A stretch of 64,000 bases of DNA from Owenia fusiformis. Lineage: Eukaryota; Annelida; Polychaeta; Sabellida; Oweniidae. The DNA lies in assembly GCA_903813345.2 (NCBI GenBank), contig CAIIXF020000007.1:27126698-27190697 (forward strand), given 5' to 3'. Made by a program: the position numbers and the translations under genes. Each line of letters starts with the position of its first letter. The stretch's first letter is position 1. Positions 1-11,374 of this stretch are shown piece by piece. The notes under the pieces were generated by a model that was not told where the DNA came from, ran no database searches, and saw only the letters and a program-made list of their open reading frames with translations.

Positions 1-200
1 GGGCTGAAAAGGTTATTTCATCATGTCATTCTGACCATGCACATTGTGATCCTGGTCATGTAAATGATATATGGAAATAGTTAGATTGACTGGAGGTCAA
101 AACAAAGCTCTGTTATCTTTGTTCAAAAAATGTCTAAAAAGGCATAATTCTTTATCACTTCCTGTTTCGTCATTTCCTGTTAAGTATCATGGCACCTTAA
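1..200. repeat. Right arm of a fold-back element, cut by the window start
   Basis: This stretch matches the right arm of the complete fold-back at 38038-38781 (from GGGCTGAAAAGGTTATTTCA to GGCACCTTAA). The left arm lies outside the window. It ends in TTAA at 197-200, as the complete copy does. Confidence 0.75.
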
Positions 201-701
201 TCACTTTATCTCTAAATGTGATTTTATACAATTAACGAAAAAGAAATGAATAAAATATTTTGATTTTTTGGCAGGACAAACGATACAGAGATATATTTAG
301 CAGCATGTCGTTCTATTGTTCTATCTGATCTCTTAATGTGATTTCATACAATTAATGAAAAGGAAATGAATAAACTTATGCTGTCAATTCATTTATCAAT
401 TGTTATGTCATCTACACCAAAAGGTTTATTTGATGAATTTTTTTTCATATGACTGGCTAAAAACAGCCATGTTTATTGTCTAGCATACTCGAGATATGTC
501 ATCCTAAGTCTCACATGCTAGATGAATTAAATTATGACATCACTAATTGTTTATAGCTTGGAAACAAAAACACTGCTGTTATGAGTATATATTTATGAGT
601 TTTTCTACAAAATTAGCTGTGGTGCCATAACAATGGAGCTTTGATTGATTTCAAGGTTTTAAATTATCAGACTTTGGGTAAGCGTATATATGTGAATTTA
701 T

Positions 702-1022
702 ATGAATCCTCATTGGAGTGACACGTTATTGTTCAGGAACACATAACTGATTCGATACACAGTCTACATCTTTCAGTTTTGCATTAAGAATGCACTAATG
801 AACGTAGAAAAGAGTGTAGAGCAACATTTTTTATAAAGTACACAAAAATGAAAAAATTAGTGACCTTTTATAAACTAGAAAACTGAATTTTCTCATTTTT
901 AAACATTTTATGAAACCAGTTAATTTTCTGTACTCTTTTCTAGTGCACTCCTTGTACAAAACTGAAACGGAGTGAGTTATGTGTTCCCTAACAATAAAAT
1001 GTCTCTCCAATGAGGATTGCAT
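702..1022. repeat. Imperfect inverted repeat (fold-back, about 320 bp)
   Basis: ATGAATCCTCATTGGAGTGA at the left pairs with the complement of TCTCCAATGAGGATTGCAT at the right, and pairing continues inward through GGAACACATAACT/GAGTTATGTGTTCC and further blocks. Probably a decayed MITE. Confidence 0.6.
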
Positions 1023-1599
1023 AGTACCAAATATTCCAAACATACACTCTTACCTTAAGGTAAGGGTGCACTTTGATGACATTTCATGATGACAATAAAA
1101 AAAGTATTTGTTTCAATTACAACTGAATTATTTAATTTCACCTATCTACGGGTACAGATATAAAGTAAAAAAAATTGTGTGGGTCATAACTATGCCTAAA
1201 AGAAGCTAAAATAAACAGCCACAATTTCCTTTACTTTGCTTATGCGCGGCTCTGAGAAAACACGTGCCCACGTTTGTTCAAGTAATCCTGCAATTCGATT
1301 GGACATAATATACTAACGGGCATAATTCTAAATAGATTTATTATCATAAATTATCGAAGCATAAGTATCAATGTAACTTGTATGTTTGATAAGCAGTTTT
1401 GTTATTTTTAAATACAATAAAATGGAGAGATTATTTAATATTGAGCAAACCAGGGGCCAACTCAAAGGACAATATTGTTGACATTATAACATTGATTTGT
1501 AATGCTAAGTACACAAATGACACACCATGAATTCAGATCAATTTGAAATCAGATCAGGTTGACGATGTCAAAGAATCAATGCCTATATTCACTCTCCGA

Positions 1600-1815
1600 C
1601 AGGCCTGTAACCAGGATTTGCCAAGGGGGAGGGGGGAACCTTTTGAAAAAATTCAGGGGGATTCACTTTTAACAATTTAGGTCCAAAAATGGCCCAAATC
1701 ACCTAAAAAGAGCTAAGAATGGTGAAATCGGAATGCATTTGAAAGAATTTTTGGCCAGGGAGAGGAGGGGGGGGGGTCGCTGAAACCCATCGAATCCCTT
1801 ATGGCTACGGGCCTG
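1600..1815. mobile_element. MITE with CAGGCCCGTAGCCAG-type termini
   Basis: It starts CAGGCCTGTAACCAGGATTT and ends GGCTACGGGCCTG, the inverse of the start. G-rich runs lie just inside both ends. Same family as 10916-11065. No clear target duplication. Confidence 0.6.
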
Positions 1816-3223
1816 CTACGGCGTGGGCAATACAAATGGGAATCAAACAGATGAGCTATGTGTTATATACCAAAATACGGGGGATTTAATCTTATTACTT
1901 TTAATAAAATATTATTATGTGACTTACCTTCAATGATTTGCACATTGTGACACTTTTTGATTCACAATCTACAAAAAAGATTTTACAATCTAATAATGAA
2001 GCAAAATTGAGGATCTGCGTTTTGTCATTTTTACAGATTAAATTCCCGGTATTTTATAAGATGCTCAATTCCAATGTAAGAAGCATTTATTCGTAAGAAA
2101 AATGTTAAGTTATCTGTAAAGAACAGTTAGACACAGGTCTCATCTACTTACCGTAATTTTCATCGCCTAGTTTACGAATATCACAAGTCGATGTGATGTT
2201 TTAATCGGCAAAAGCACATTTCTTACGTCTTTCTTTATCTTGTTATTATCATTAACAAGCTATGATATTGGTTAACTCGCCCGAAATTAACATAATATTA
2301 TATATTTACAACGTTTTAAGAATAAAATTAAACCGCCATCTTGAAGACGTGTAGAATTACAAAACCCGGATATGTGATCTGTGATCATCGATCTTTACAT
2401 ATTACAATTTCTTGCTCCACTAACATTAATTACTTAGATTCATAAAAAATCATTCTTTTAAGTCATCGTTTATGCGTTGTTGATTACAAGACAGTAATTT
2501 CCTATGCTTTTGTAGATTCCTTGTGAATTGACTGACCCGGTAATTTTAAAATCGTCAGAGAGGTAGTGAAGTACGCAAAGAACAAACTGCTTTGGGGATA
2601 TGTAATCAAAGACCTGATAAAAATGAAGTTCTAAGTAAGATATGGAAATGAATCTTGCTATACTCTCTAATAACTGAACACTCTCAAAGATAAAATATAT
2701 AAACGTGTACAAAATGCATACTTTTGAAAATTAAGGAGGACATATTGCCACTCTATACATTTCATATAAAAGTTACGAGGATTATGGAAATAGGTAACAC
2801 CATGTAGTTAAAGGTGCAATAATTAGTGCAGAGGGTTCATTCAACGATCATGGACCAGTGTCAAAATATATTTAAGTTTGGATATTTCATCAAGACTAAC
2901 ATCTATTTTTATTATCTACAAAGAAACGCCCTAGATAAACATTATTTTAGCTGATATTCCTCTTGAAACATGGTGGGTCTTAAAAATATAAAAGTGGAAG
3001 TCCCCTTTTTGAAGCTTTGAACTGAATTTACACTTCTTAATGCTGAAATTGATAATTTATTCATACATTTTAAGAAAATAGGTATGTCAAAGAAGATTTT
3101 AAACCAAATGTTGCCTTGATAGCTCAGAAAAAATGAAAAACTTTCCTATTTTCTCTACAGTCCTTATTGCCCCTTTAATTATGTATTTGCAACAAACTCA
3201 ATGTGACTCGAAGTTTAAGAACT

Positions 3224-3229
3224 TTTATT
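3224..3229 (-). promoter_or_regulatory. Poly(A) signal of gene A
   Basis: AATAAA on the minus strand, 25 nt past the stop codon. The same hexamer at the same distance follows genes B and C. Similarity between the three loci ends about 40 bp further on, near 3184. Confidence 0.75.
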
Positions 3230-3253
3230 CAACAGAATATAGCCATAGTGAAT

Positions 3254-3433
3254 TTAAGGAGTATTATCAGCGTCATCTGGTGGTGCTCCTGGGTAATAAC
3301 GAGATACTTTTGGTTTCCCATAGCTTAGGATCGGGCGGAGAGCCTCCGGGATACAGAAATGCGATTTTCGAATACATTCCTCACATAAGCACATTCCCTG
3401 ATTGTAGGCTACCTCGAACGGCGTTTTATCAGA
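3254..3433 (-). CDS. Gene A coding exon 5 (C-terminus, stop)
   Basis: 180 nt, acceptor CTTCTCTCAG|TCTGAT, phase 0. It encodes SDKTPFEVAYNQG, four cysteines (CLCEEC...FC), then GKPKVSRYYPGAPPDDA and TAA at 3256-3254. It has no in-frame ATG near its start, so a start-to-stop scan misses it. Identity with B (30419-30598) and C (54771-54950) is high across the whole exon and falls away outside it. Confidence 0.88.
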   Translation of the reverse strand, partial: SDKTPFEVAYNQGMCLCEECIRKSHFCIPEALRPILSYGKPKVSRYYPGAPPDDADNTP

Positions 3434-6400
3434 CTGAGAGAAGATAAATTAATAAAACTAAGATATATATTAGAAAACAAAAAGCCCCTATTACTGCTTT
3501 TGATTTAAAAAATTGCGATAGCTAAAAGAAGCAAACATATCTTGCCGACGGGACAATTTTGTCGCTTTATAACTTACTACCTCGTCAATTTGTTCATTGC
3601 AGAAGTAGCATAAAATGCATCATCTAAAGTCAACTTGCAGTGTTGTTAGTAATAAAATAATATGATGTCATATTTATAGCAGTTTAATGTGATATAATGC
3701 TTTGTATCATGTGTGTATGTCACCTTAACAAGCTCAAATAATTCCCATTTTTGAGTGACAATGATATTCATATGATGTACTTATTCCAATACCTTGGTTA
3801 CTGGGTCCTTAAACATCAGGGGACAACCACAACATCTAGGGTCCGCTGGATTGCACATGGCCATGGTTATCTCACATGTTCTATTGAAGGAGGCAAATCT
3901 TGCACATGGATCTAAGGGTACATCTGGTAATATCGTTGGCTCTACATCTGAAGAACAACATAACATTGAAATCAATAAAATTGCTTACATAAACATACAA
4001 ACAATTATTCTAAAACACCCAAAATACATTTCATTAATAACTCAGAACTCATTTATATTGAAACTTCGATCATGTGCACAGAGATTATCCTATTTGATGG
4101 ACAGGGTTTGGGGATCTACCCAATTATTTTGATGAAATACATTCGATAAAATAATACTGATTCCGCGAGGCGAGAAAGCCAATTTCCAAATGATTCACTT
4201 GCGTCACACTAGGGCAATCATCAATACAAGAGAATATACACATACACAATAAAACCTTACATCTGAACGAACACCTGTACACCTGAACACCATGCAATCA
4301 GAAGACTTTTTGGTCCCAATTTTCCACCCAATGATTCGAAAGTTGAAAAAGCATATGCATTAAAATGTAAACACTTACAATTTGAACAGTCATATTTTAA
4401 ATATCAATTTATGAACACTTCATAAATACACGATGAGTGAAGAAGAAAGCTAGTGTGTTATGTCGCCACATTAAGTATATCTCATTGTCTCCCGAATGAG
4501 AAACCTCTCAGCTTTGGCGCCGTTCCCCTGTCATTTACCTAATCTCCTTACTGTATTTGTAAATACAAGTGGCAGGAGGTAATTGGGGACTCTTCGTAGT
4601 AGTACATGGTACCCTACCTGCCATACATATTATTTTATATCTTTAAAAAGAGAATCAATTCTGGATAAGAAAAAACAGAATGAAAAACCCCATCTTTGAC
4701 AAATCCCTATTGCAAAAAACGTACCACATAGTCTCCCCAAAATTTCCTCCATTCTGTTGATCAAATTACCGAAGTCTGTGACTTGAAGAACATCATCATC
4801 TGCTGATGCGATTTCCTTAAATTCTTTTGTTGCACGGGCTCTCATGTCAGGTTTTGTTGCAAATTTGGAATTTGGTAATTCAATGGCAAGTGATGTAACA
4901 CCAGATTCTGTTTTAAGTTCCCGAGCGGCCTTGATAGTGGCCCCTGACTTTTCTGGTGGGTGTGTAGCACCATCAGTAAGTACAATGACGACCTTCTTTA
5001 TAGGTGGTGATTTTATACCTAGCGGATCTCTTATACCATGTGCTTCAGTAAGAGCCACTAATCTAGCCTCATTGAGGGCTTTAAATGTTGCTGTACCACA
5101 GCGCGATCCTTTTATGTTTTTGCCTACATTATTGTGGTTCCAATCCATATCCTGGATCGCTTGTGATATAGCTGCACCCGAACTGTACGTATTCAGATAG
5201 AAATTATTGTAGGTTTTTGCGTCATAACTGATCATCCCAATCTAAATGATTCAAAGTAACGTGAAACGTGTACAGTAGTAGCAAAACTACACTACGTGTA
5301 TGTTATACTGAAGCACATGCTGCTGAAAAGACTACAGTTTAACCCCAAAAGGTGAAATACAAAAAGCAAGTACGAAGCGAATGTAGTTGAACGGACACTT
5401 TACAGTCAAGTCCAGTAACTAAGTCAACATTCGATATTCGTATGTCCATCAATATTTACTAAGTATGGTGCCACAATTGAAGTAAACCTCTGGTTAATTA
5501 TTTACAATATACCTATCAGCAAACGTGCAAATGATAATTTTGATGTTCTGTTACATATTGGTGAAGCAATCTTGGGGATATAGCCTAAATTTCTGAATTT
5601 CCACTATGTCCCTATATACTCCTACTTCAGAAGATGTATGTTATTTGCCATTTTTCATTAAGAACCAACCATAAATGTATTTTTTCTTGTTTACATATAG
5701 AATGAACTCTCTGTTTTCGAATGTTGACAGATGGTAAGTTGCATTTATTTTTTAATGATATTGAGCAAACAAATGCGTGTCAATTTACACTGTAATATCC
5801 TACATACTTATATTTCAAGTGTAGTTTTGAAGAATAATCAAGAAAATCCATGGTTTCAAATGGATTCATACTTGTCAAAGAACATAAATGAGGATTTGTG
5901 GTTTGAAAAAGTAAAAACATGTTTGAAGTTCTTACAATTCTTGGTTGAAACAAATGTTTTGAAGGTTGTGATTTCGAATGTAATCTCATACTCAATGAAA
6001 ATTGTTGATATTTGTGAATTTTTTCTCTCAGAATGCACATTGCTGGATCACAGAACCTTGACTTGTTCGAAAAGTGTATTGTTAACAGTTATGTTGTATT
6101 CCAAGAAACTTTAGAAATGTAAAATGTTCAATTTCGTTTTTTAATTATAAAAAATGTCACCTGTAGAGAACAACGTTCACAAAATTATTTAAAACGGAGA
6201 TATTCACTAACGTAACATTCGCTGGCATCTGTCAGGGAGTAAATAAGAAGAATATGCTTTTGATTCTATATCTTGTTCCCAAAGGAATCCCGAACTCAAA
6301 CATTTCGAATACTTATTTCGCGAACGCTTTGTTGAGAATTGATTCGAGATGTACTCAAAATGAATACGTAAAAATGTGTATTATCATCTTAATAACCACC

Positions 6401-9400
6401 TCACAACTTATTTTGGAAATCAAAGATGTACGATTTTTGAGATTTTTTATTTTCGGATGTTGACTTAGTTACTTGACTTGACTGTTTAATTAAACAGTCT
6501 CATCTAAAAATGATGCAATGTCGAAACAGATGCAGTTTAGCAAATTGCACTTTTATCAAGAAAGTGTGCACTACTAATAAGAGTGTGTAGTTCAGAAGAA
6601 TACAATCTACTTTAAAAAGTACTCCGTATCTAAGCACGGGTAGTTGGACAGGCTATAGGTAAAACTAAAACTTGTTGCGCGGTAAACACGATACAAAAAA
6701 TATGGCATATTTCGCAACGAATATGGCATATTCACTTGCGGTGTATAACAGATTCACCTGCGGTATATGGCATACACACTAACCAATGAGAACGTGATAT
6801 GGAAGTACGCAATTGTCAATTGCATAGATTGAACGAACAAGTAAAACGTTTTAAATTATTATAATGATTACTGAATCAACAGTACTGTCTATCGAATATA
6901 TTAACTGAGCAGAAGTTTCAGTCACCAATCTCGCGTAATAAACGTACTCAATCAATACAGGATTCAATAGTACTCGTCGACGCACTAACTATATTCATGG
7001 TAATCCAGCGTAGTTTTACATTTAGAATCGATTCTCGCAACCAATCAAATCAAGGCTTTCTGTATCACGTTTTCACCTGCGGTATATGTCATATTCACCT
7101 GCGGTATATGGCATATTCCGCAAGTGAGTATGACATATTCCGCAGGTGAGTATCGGATATTCACTGAAATCAATGTATTGCATATTCACTGCGGAATATC
7201 GCATATTCACCTGCGGAATATGCCATATACCGCAGGTGAGTATGGCATATTCACCCGTATCACAAATACCGCTGAAGCTGTTTAATGCTCTTTCCATCAT
7301 ATCTAGGGGCATATTGTATTTCTCATGCCATTTTCTTTATTTTCATTAAAAGGTAGTTGTAAACATTCGCGTTTTATTTTATAGTCTGCTCAAGCATATG
7401 CAAAAACCTGAAGTTGAACAGGCGAGCAGTTTTATGAAACTTTGAGAACTTAGATAACCTCATTTGTGACCTAGTTTGACAACGTTGACTTTTACTATGG
7501 CAATTTTCATTTTTCTGATCTCAGTAGAAAAGAAGAAAAGAGGCAAAAGCAATAGACTCAAGGTTTTTATCTTGAGTCTAATAACGTTAAGTCAACGGAG
7601 AATGTTAACTGACCTGTGTTTTACTGTCACTCCGGCCTATACAAGGGCCAAGCTCCTCTACGAATGCTATGAGGAAATCCTGTACTCGAACTTTGTTAGG
7701 CGTATCTATACTACAAGATATGTCCTGTATAAATTGAAGATCTAGTGGACACGCCAGAGGACATTCAGATGGTTCTATACATCATAGTGAAACAAAAAAC
7801 ATTTTAATTGTATAATATAATTATACCTCCATGTAATTGATTTTAAACATAGCATGAAATAAAACATGTCAGTACGATGTTTTCAGTGAGGAGTAATATG
7901 TACATTTTAAGAATGATCTAATTGTATTCCATTCATCTCATAATTACACTTTGTAGTTGTGGGGTTAGATGGCAATTTTGTTTGCAGCAGATTCAAACCT
8001 TCACAGACGAAGCCATTGTGTTGAATGAATCCGAGCCATAATCCGATTCTATTTTTGTAGTTTTGCATTTTTGGGCTAAGATCGACGAAATGGCAGCAAT
8101 ATTTAAGTCTATGAACGCATGTTAAAGTACATTTAGGATTTTAATTTGTACCAGTATTGCATGGCGTAATGCATGGTGTAATTTGTACCCTTTAATTTGG
8201 CATTGTTGTACATGTTGGTAGTCAATGTAATTTGTACAACGAGTGGTATCATACAGATTTAGGTTTTTTAATTTATCTCACGTACACCCATAATGAGTTG
8301 TGTGTATACAAAGCAAAATAGAAAACAGTAAACTAACACACACACACACTATTTCATATAAAAACAAAAAACTGATTGACTTTATGATACTTAAACCTAT
8401 GAATGGTGACTGTGATACGCGTTCCCCCATCAAAAGATACATTTCTTAACATTTTTTACAAATTACCTCGTAACCGTAAATCCCCGCATGTCCTTCAACA
8501 AGTATCCATGCCATTTGATTTGTCCATTTCTTTCGGTCAACATGTTTTGCCCTTTCCACAGATCTTGATTTTTAGCACGATTAGTATACTATTAGTATAC
8601 TATCATATACAGGGTGGTCCAAAAAATGGGACAACCGTATTTCCCAAAAAATATTGATTTTCTTGAGGAAAAAATTTCGTATTATATACCAGTGGATAGG
8701 GAATTTACTTATTTTTAATTTGGTATATCATGAGTTCAAATTTATTATAGTGTCTGTCAACCAGCATCCACAATATGATTGACGTCATTTTCGTTTCAAA
8801 ACAAGTTTTCCGAAACTTGCAAAAACCAAGTTTTTGTCAACTTGATTTACATAAACTGACGCTAATATGTCCACCATTTTAATCAATTGTTGCCCTCAAT
8901 TATGGCCAAAACTAGTCAAATGCATCATTGACATGCTGTTGAGAAAGTGAATTTCACCTCTCAACAATTCTATCCTTAATAAGGGACTGAGTCGATGTAA
9001 GGGGGTCATGATAAACCAATTCGGTTAATTCTCCAAATACGCGGTAGTTGCATACACTGACATCCGATTTTCCAATGATGTTGTTTTGGACCATCCTGAT
9101 ATGAACTCATTTTCGGATCAGTACATTTTCCAACAAGATGGGGCTCCAAGCAATATATCTCACAGTGTCAAATGTTTAAAGGAAAATGTGCCCAGATTTA
9201 TCCCTCCTTAATCACTGCCTCGCCCAGATGACCCGATTGCCCAAAGTCTGCGACTGCCACGTATGGGGAGGACTGGCAGAATTACACAGATGCGAGTAGG
9301 TAGTTACCAGGTTCGCCACCAGGTGGCTGATTCGGGGGAAATAACATGGCAGGGTATTACAAAATTCCCTTAAACTTGAATATGCAGCAGTTTTAGTGGT

Positions 9401-11374
9401 TCACTTTTCATATTATCTTTATGTATCTGATAGTTATACAAATTAAAATATGTCCAGTAAAAGGAAATATTATCTGCCCAACACAAGAAAAGATATTTCA
9501 CTTTTTGTGGTTTTACAACATGGGGTCTATGGGGAATCTCCCCGACCTAGAAGTCACATTTCCAAAGAAAATTAAATTTTCAAAGTTAATAAACACTTTT
9601 CAAAACCACATTTCTAAATGTAATTTTACATGTAGATTCCAAATATGACATCAGTTTGACCGAATTGTGAATTTTAATGACGTAAATCAAGATTATTTCA
9701 ACTCGCATCTGGGATATTGGTATACCATAAATCCTTAAGATATATTAAGTCCCTTATTAAGGACAGACTTGTTGAAAAGTAAAATTCATTGTCTCAACAG
9801 CATATCAATGATGCTATTGACCAATATCGGGGGCTACAATTGATAAAAATGGTGGACATATTGAACATCTGTTTATGTGAATAAAGTTGACAATAAAACT
9901 TGGTTTTTGCTAGTTTTGAAACGAATCGAAAATGATGTCATTTATATTATGGACGCTGGTTGACAGACATTATAATAAATTTGAACTTATGAATATACCA
10001 AATTAAAGATGAGTAAATTCCCTATCTACTGGTATATACATGTAGTATGAAGAAAATCAATATCTATTTTCGAAATACGAGTGTCCCATTTTTTGGACCA
10101 CCCTGTATATGATATCTTCAATTTTTTTTTATCTAATTAGGAAACAATTTCGGATTTCCGTATTCACTATCAGAAAAATCTGTACTAATACTTTTGTACT
10201 AAGCTTTGTACATACTATTCCATGGAATTTGTACCCGCGGTATTTTAAACATTTTTCAATGAAGGTTCTTTTCCAGTTGGCTATGATATAGAAGACAATT
10301 TCTAATATGCGTCAAATAGTTGAAGGTAAGTTATACAATTTGTTTTTTGTTACTTTTTGTGAAGAAAAACTCGTTCAAAAGGATTTACAATATACATATA
10401 TGTTGGTATTTTATCACACTCTTACTTAAAGTGGCAGCAACTAACAGCGAGTGTAAAACTTTGTAAGATAGCAATTTCACCCGAATAATTCTTATTTCAT
10501 ATAAACAATTCCAATTCCTTTACTCCTTACTTGCCTTAATTCATTATTGTCCATTTAATTATATATTCGTGAATGGTCAGACTTTGATGAAAACTGGAAC
10601 TTTTGATTGTTACATTACGGACGAGATACTATACAAATATACTATCGATTGAACAAGATTAAAGAGAGAATCGGATCTACCGAGAAAGCTAAATTAAAAA
10701 CAAAGAATGTTTCAATTTTAGAATATTTTTGGCTCATATCATTCCTTGTCATGTCTGTTTCAAAAAATCCTCATATATGTATACTCTATTTTAGGAAAAC
10801 TTAAGATTTTACAATAATGTGTTATTTTCCCATATTTAAGGTTACCATTTTCATTCATAATCCAAAATAACCAATTTACAATAAATCGAAAAATTGCTGC
10901 CATTTCGTTTAAGCACAGGCCCGTAGCCAGGGGGGGGGGTTCGCAGGGTTCGGGCGTTTTTGAGCGCTTCCCAAGTGATTTTGCCATATTTGGGCCGAAA
11001 TTATCAAATGTGAACCCCCCCCCTGGAAATTGAACCCCCCTCGGCAAATCCTGGCTAAGGGCCTGAAGCATGACTCTTATTCTACTAAACATTCTATTTC
11101 AACTGTTTTTAGCTATAGTGATTAGCGAGGGACTCCACTGGGATATGCAGCAAACGAGCAAGTTACTATGTCTTTATGTAAAACCTCTTTGCAGAATAAA
11201 CAAAATTGTTGAAATTGCACAAATCTTCCTCTTATCATTGAACTAGTAAAATAGTAAAATAGTTATGTGGAGTGATTAAAGTGGTTTTGAATCTAAATAG
11301 AGTGACAATGACTTACCCTGTGCATGGATGACTGATGGAACCAAAAGGATGAGGAATATACAGATGGATATCAT
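3254..11374 (-). CDS. Gene A: secreted single-VWA protein with 10-Cys C-terminal region (5 coding exons, 356 aa)
   Basis: Join complement(3254..3433, 3793..3947, 4725..5241, 7614..7774, 11317..11374). All introns are GT-AG with phases 1,0,1,0; the summed length of 1071 nt is divisible by three with no internal stop. Residues 1-19 form a signal peptide (hydrophobic core, likely cleavage after VIHA). A VWA domain spans about residues 28-245, with MIDAS residues D37/S39/S41 in DISCS, T123 in the RCGTAT turn and D163 in VLTDG. A linker follows, then ten cysteines (C-x9-C-x6-C-x6-CC-x-C, then C-x-C-x2-C-x6-C) and a tail with SRYYPGAPP. VWA domains with an intact MIDAS usually bind protein ligands through a divalent metal, so an extracellular adhesion or matrix role is inferred. 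The C-terminal region matches no family I recognise. A is the most diverged copy: it has a 3-residue insertion before the MIDAS Thr and an NRT glycosylation sequon absent from B and C. Intron 2 (5242-7613) holds a MITE; intron 1 (7775-11316) holds a long-TIR mariner and a short MITE; introns 3 and 4 show nothing further. Confidence 0.9.
3793..3947 (-). CDS. Gene A coding exon 4 (first half of Cys-rich region)
   Basis: 155 nt, acceptor TTCTTCAG|ATG, donor AAG|GTATTG. It encodes a short Pro-rich linker and six cysteines: DPC, RTC, AMC and the very conserved PRCCGCPLMF. The first codon (Asp) is split with exon 3 (G|AT). The TAA seen by read-through 9 nt past the donor is intronic: B and C share the donor and the next exon is in phase. 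Confidence 0.88.
4725..5241 (-). CDS. Gene A coding exon 3 (VWA core)
   Basis: 517 nt, acceptor TTTAG|ATTGGG, donor TGTG|GTACGT. It encodes IGMISYD (VWA strand 2), the MIDAS Thr in RCGTATFKAL, VVIVLTDGATHPPEKSGA with the second MIDAS Asp, GVTSLAIELPN (strand 5), and the final helix ending in GRLC. It is 9 nt longer than the B and C counterparts because of an in-frame insertion next to the MIDAS loop (NNVGKNIKGS versus NHQNINVGG in C). Confidence 0.92.
6674..7272. mobile_element. MITE with subterminal CACCTGCGGTATATG repeats, copy 1 (intron 2 of gene A)
   Basis: It starts GTTGCGCGGTAAACACGATA. Its right third is a cluster of about 23-bp words such as CACCTGCGGTATATGGCATA in both orientations. 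The sequence is the reverse complement of 16692-17320, including the single-copy middle. No reading frame of note; the two opposing frames of 67-79 codons here are translations of the repeat. Confidence 0.65.
7614..7774 (-). CDS. Gene A coding exon 2 (VWA N-terminal half-site)
   Basis: 161 nt, phase 1 in and phase 0 out, acceptor ATAG|AACC, donor ACACAG|GTCAGT. It encodes two N-terminal cysteines (ECPLAC), strand 1 of the VWA fold and the first MIDAS motif (QDISCSID), then helix 1 with VRVQDFLIAFVEEL and GPCIG. It aligns codon for codon with exon 2 of C. The plus-strand reading frame over this region is a shadow. Confidence 0.88.
8610..10105 (+). mobile_element. Tc1/mariner-type element with very long terminal inverted repeats
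   Basis: 1496 bp between TA dinucleotides (8608-8609, 10106-10107). Ends are CAGGGTGGTCCAAAAAATGG and its complement, and the inverted similarity extends about 380 bp inward on both sides. Between the arms, about 9110-9240 on the plus strand reads FQQDGAPSNISHSVKCLKEN followed by a stop and PRPDD, the remains of an IS630/Tc1/mariner DDE transposase. It lies in intron 1 of gene A. Confidence 0.75.
10916..11065. mobile_element. 150-bp MITE with 5-bp target duplication
   Basis: Ends are CAGGCCCGTAGCCAGG and CCTGGCTAAGGGCCTG. Flanked by AAGCA on both sides (10911-10915, 11066-11070). It lies in intron 1 of gene A near the exon 1 donor and has the same termini as 1600-1815. Confidence 0.7.
11317..11374 (-). 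CDS. Gene A coding exon 1 (signal peptide)
   Basis: ATG at 11374-11372 starts MISICIFLILLVPSVIHAQ, a classic signal peptide. The donor is CAGG|GTAAGT after 11317 (phase 1). A pyrimidine-rich tract ending in AG lies 6 nt before the ATG (AG|GCTGTC-ATG), so the leader is interrupted by an intron and this ATG lies in the second transcribed exon. The same arrangement occurs in B and C, which decides the start. Confidence 0.88.

Larger units (their letters stand above)
201..3183. other. 3' flank of gene A, no gene recognised
   Basis: It holds a short inverted repeat (702-1022) and one MITE (1600-1815). The remaining small reading frames (831-1043, 2470-2712) have low-complexity translations, no splice context and no counterpart beside B or C. 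Confidence 0.6.

Noticed and set aside
3133-3447. Plus-strand reading frame of 104 codons with a hydrophobic start
   Set aside because: It is antisense to the conserved last exon of gene A, is not intact beside genes B and C, and its apparent signal peptide lies outside the conserved part.
3794-5200. Plus-strand frames over exons 3 and 4 of gene A (and their equivalents at 31011-31290, 35154-35462 and 57385-57570)
   Set aside because: Shadows of the VWA and cysteine-rich exons; substitutions between copies fall in minus-strand third positions.
7476-7745. Plus-strand 89-codon frame
   Set aside because: Overlaps exon 2 of gene A on the other strand; its conserved part is the shadow of that exon.
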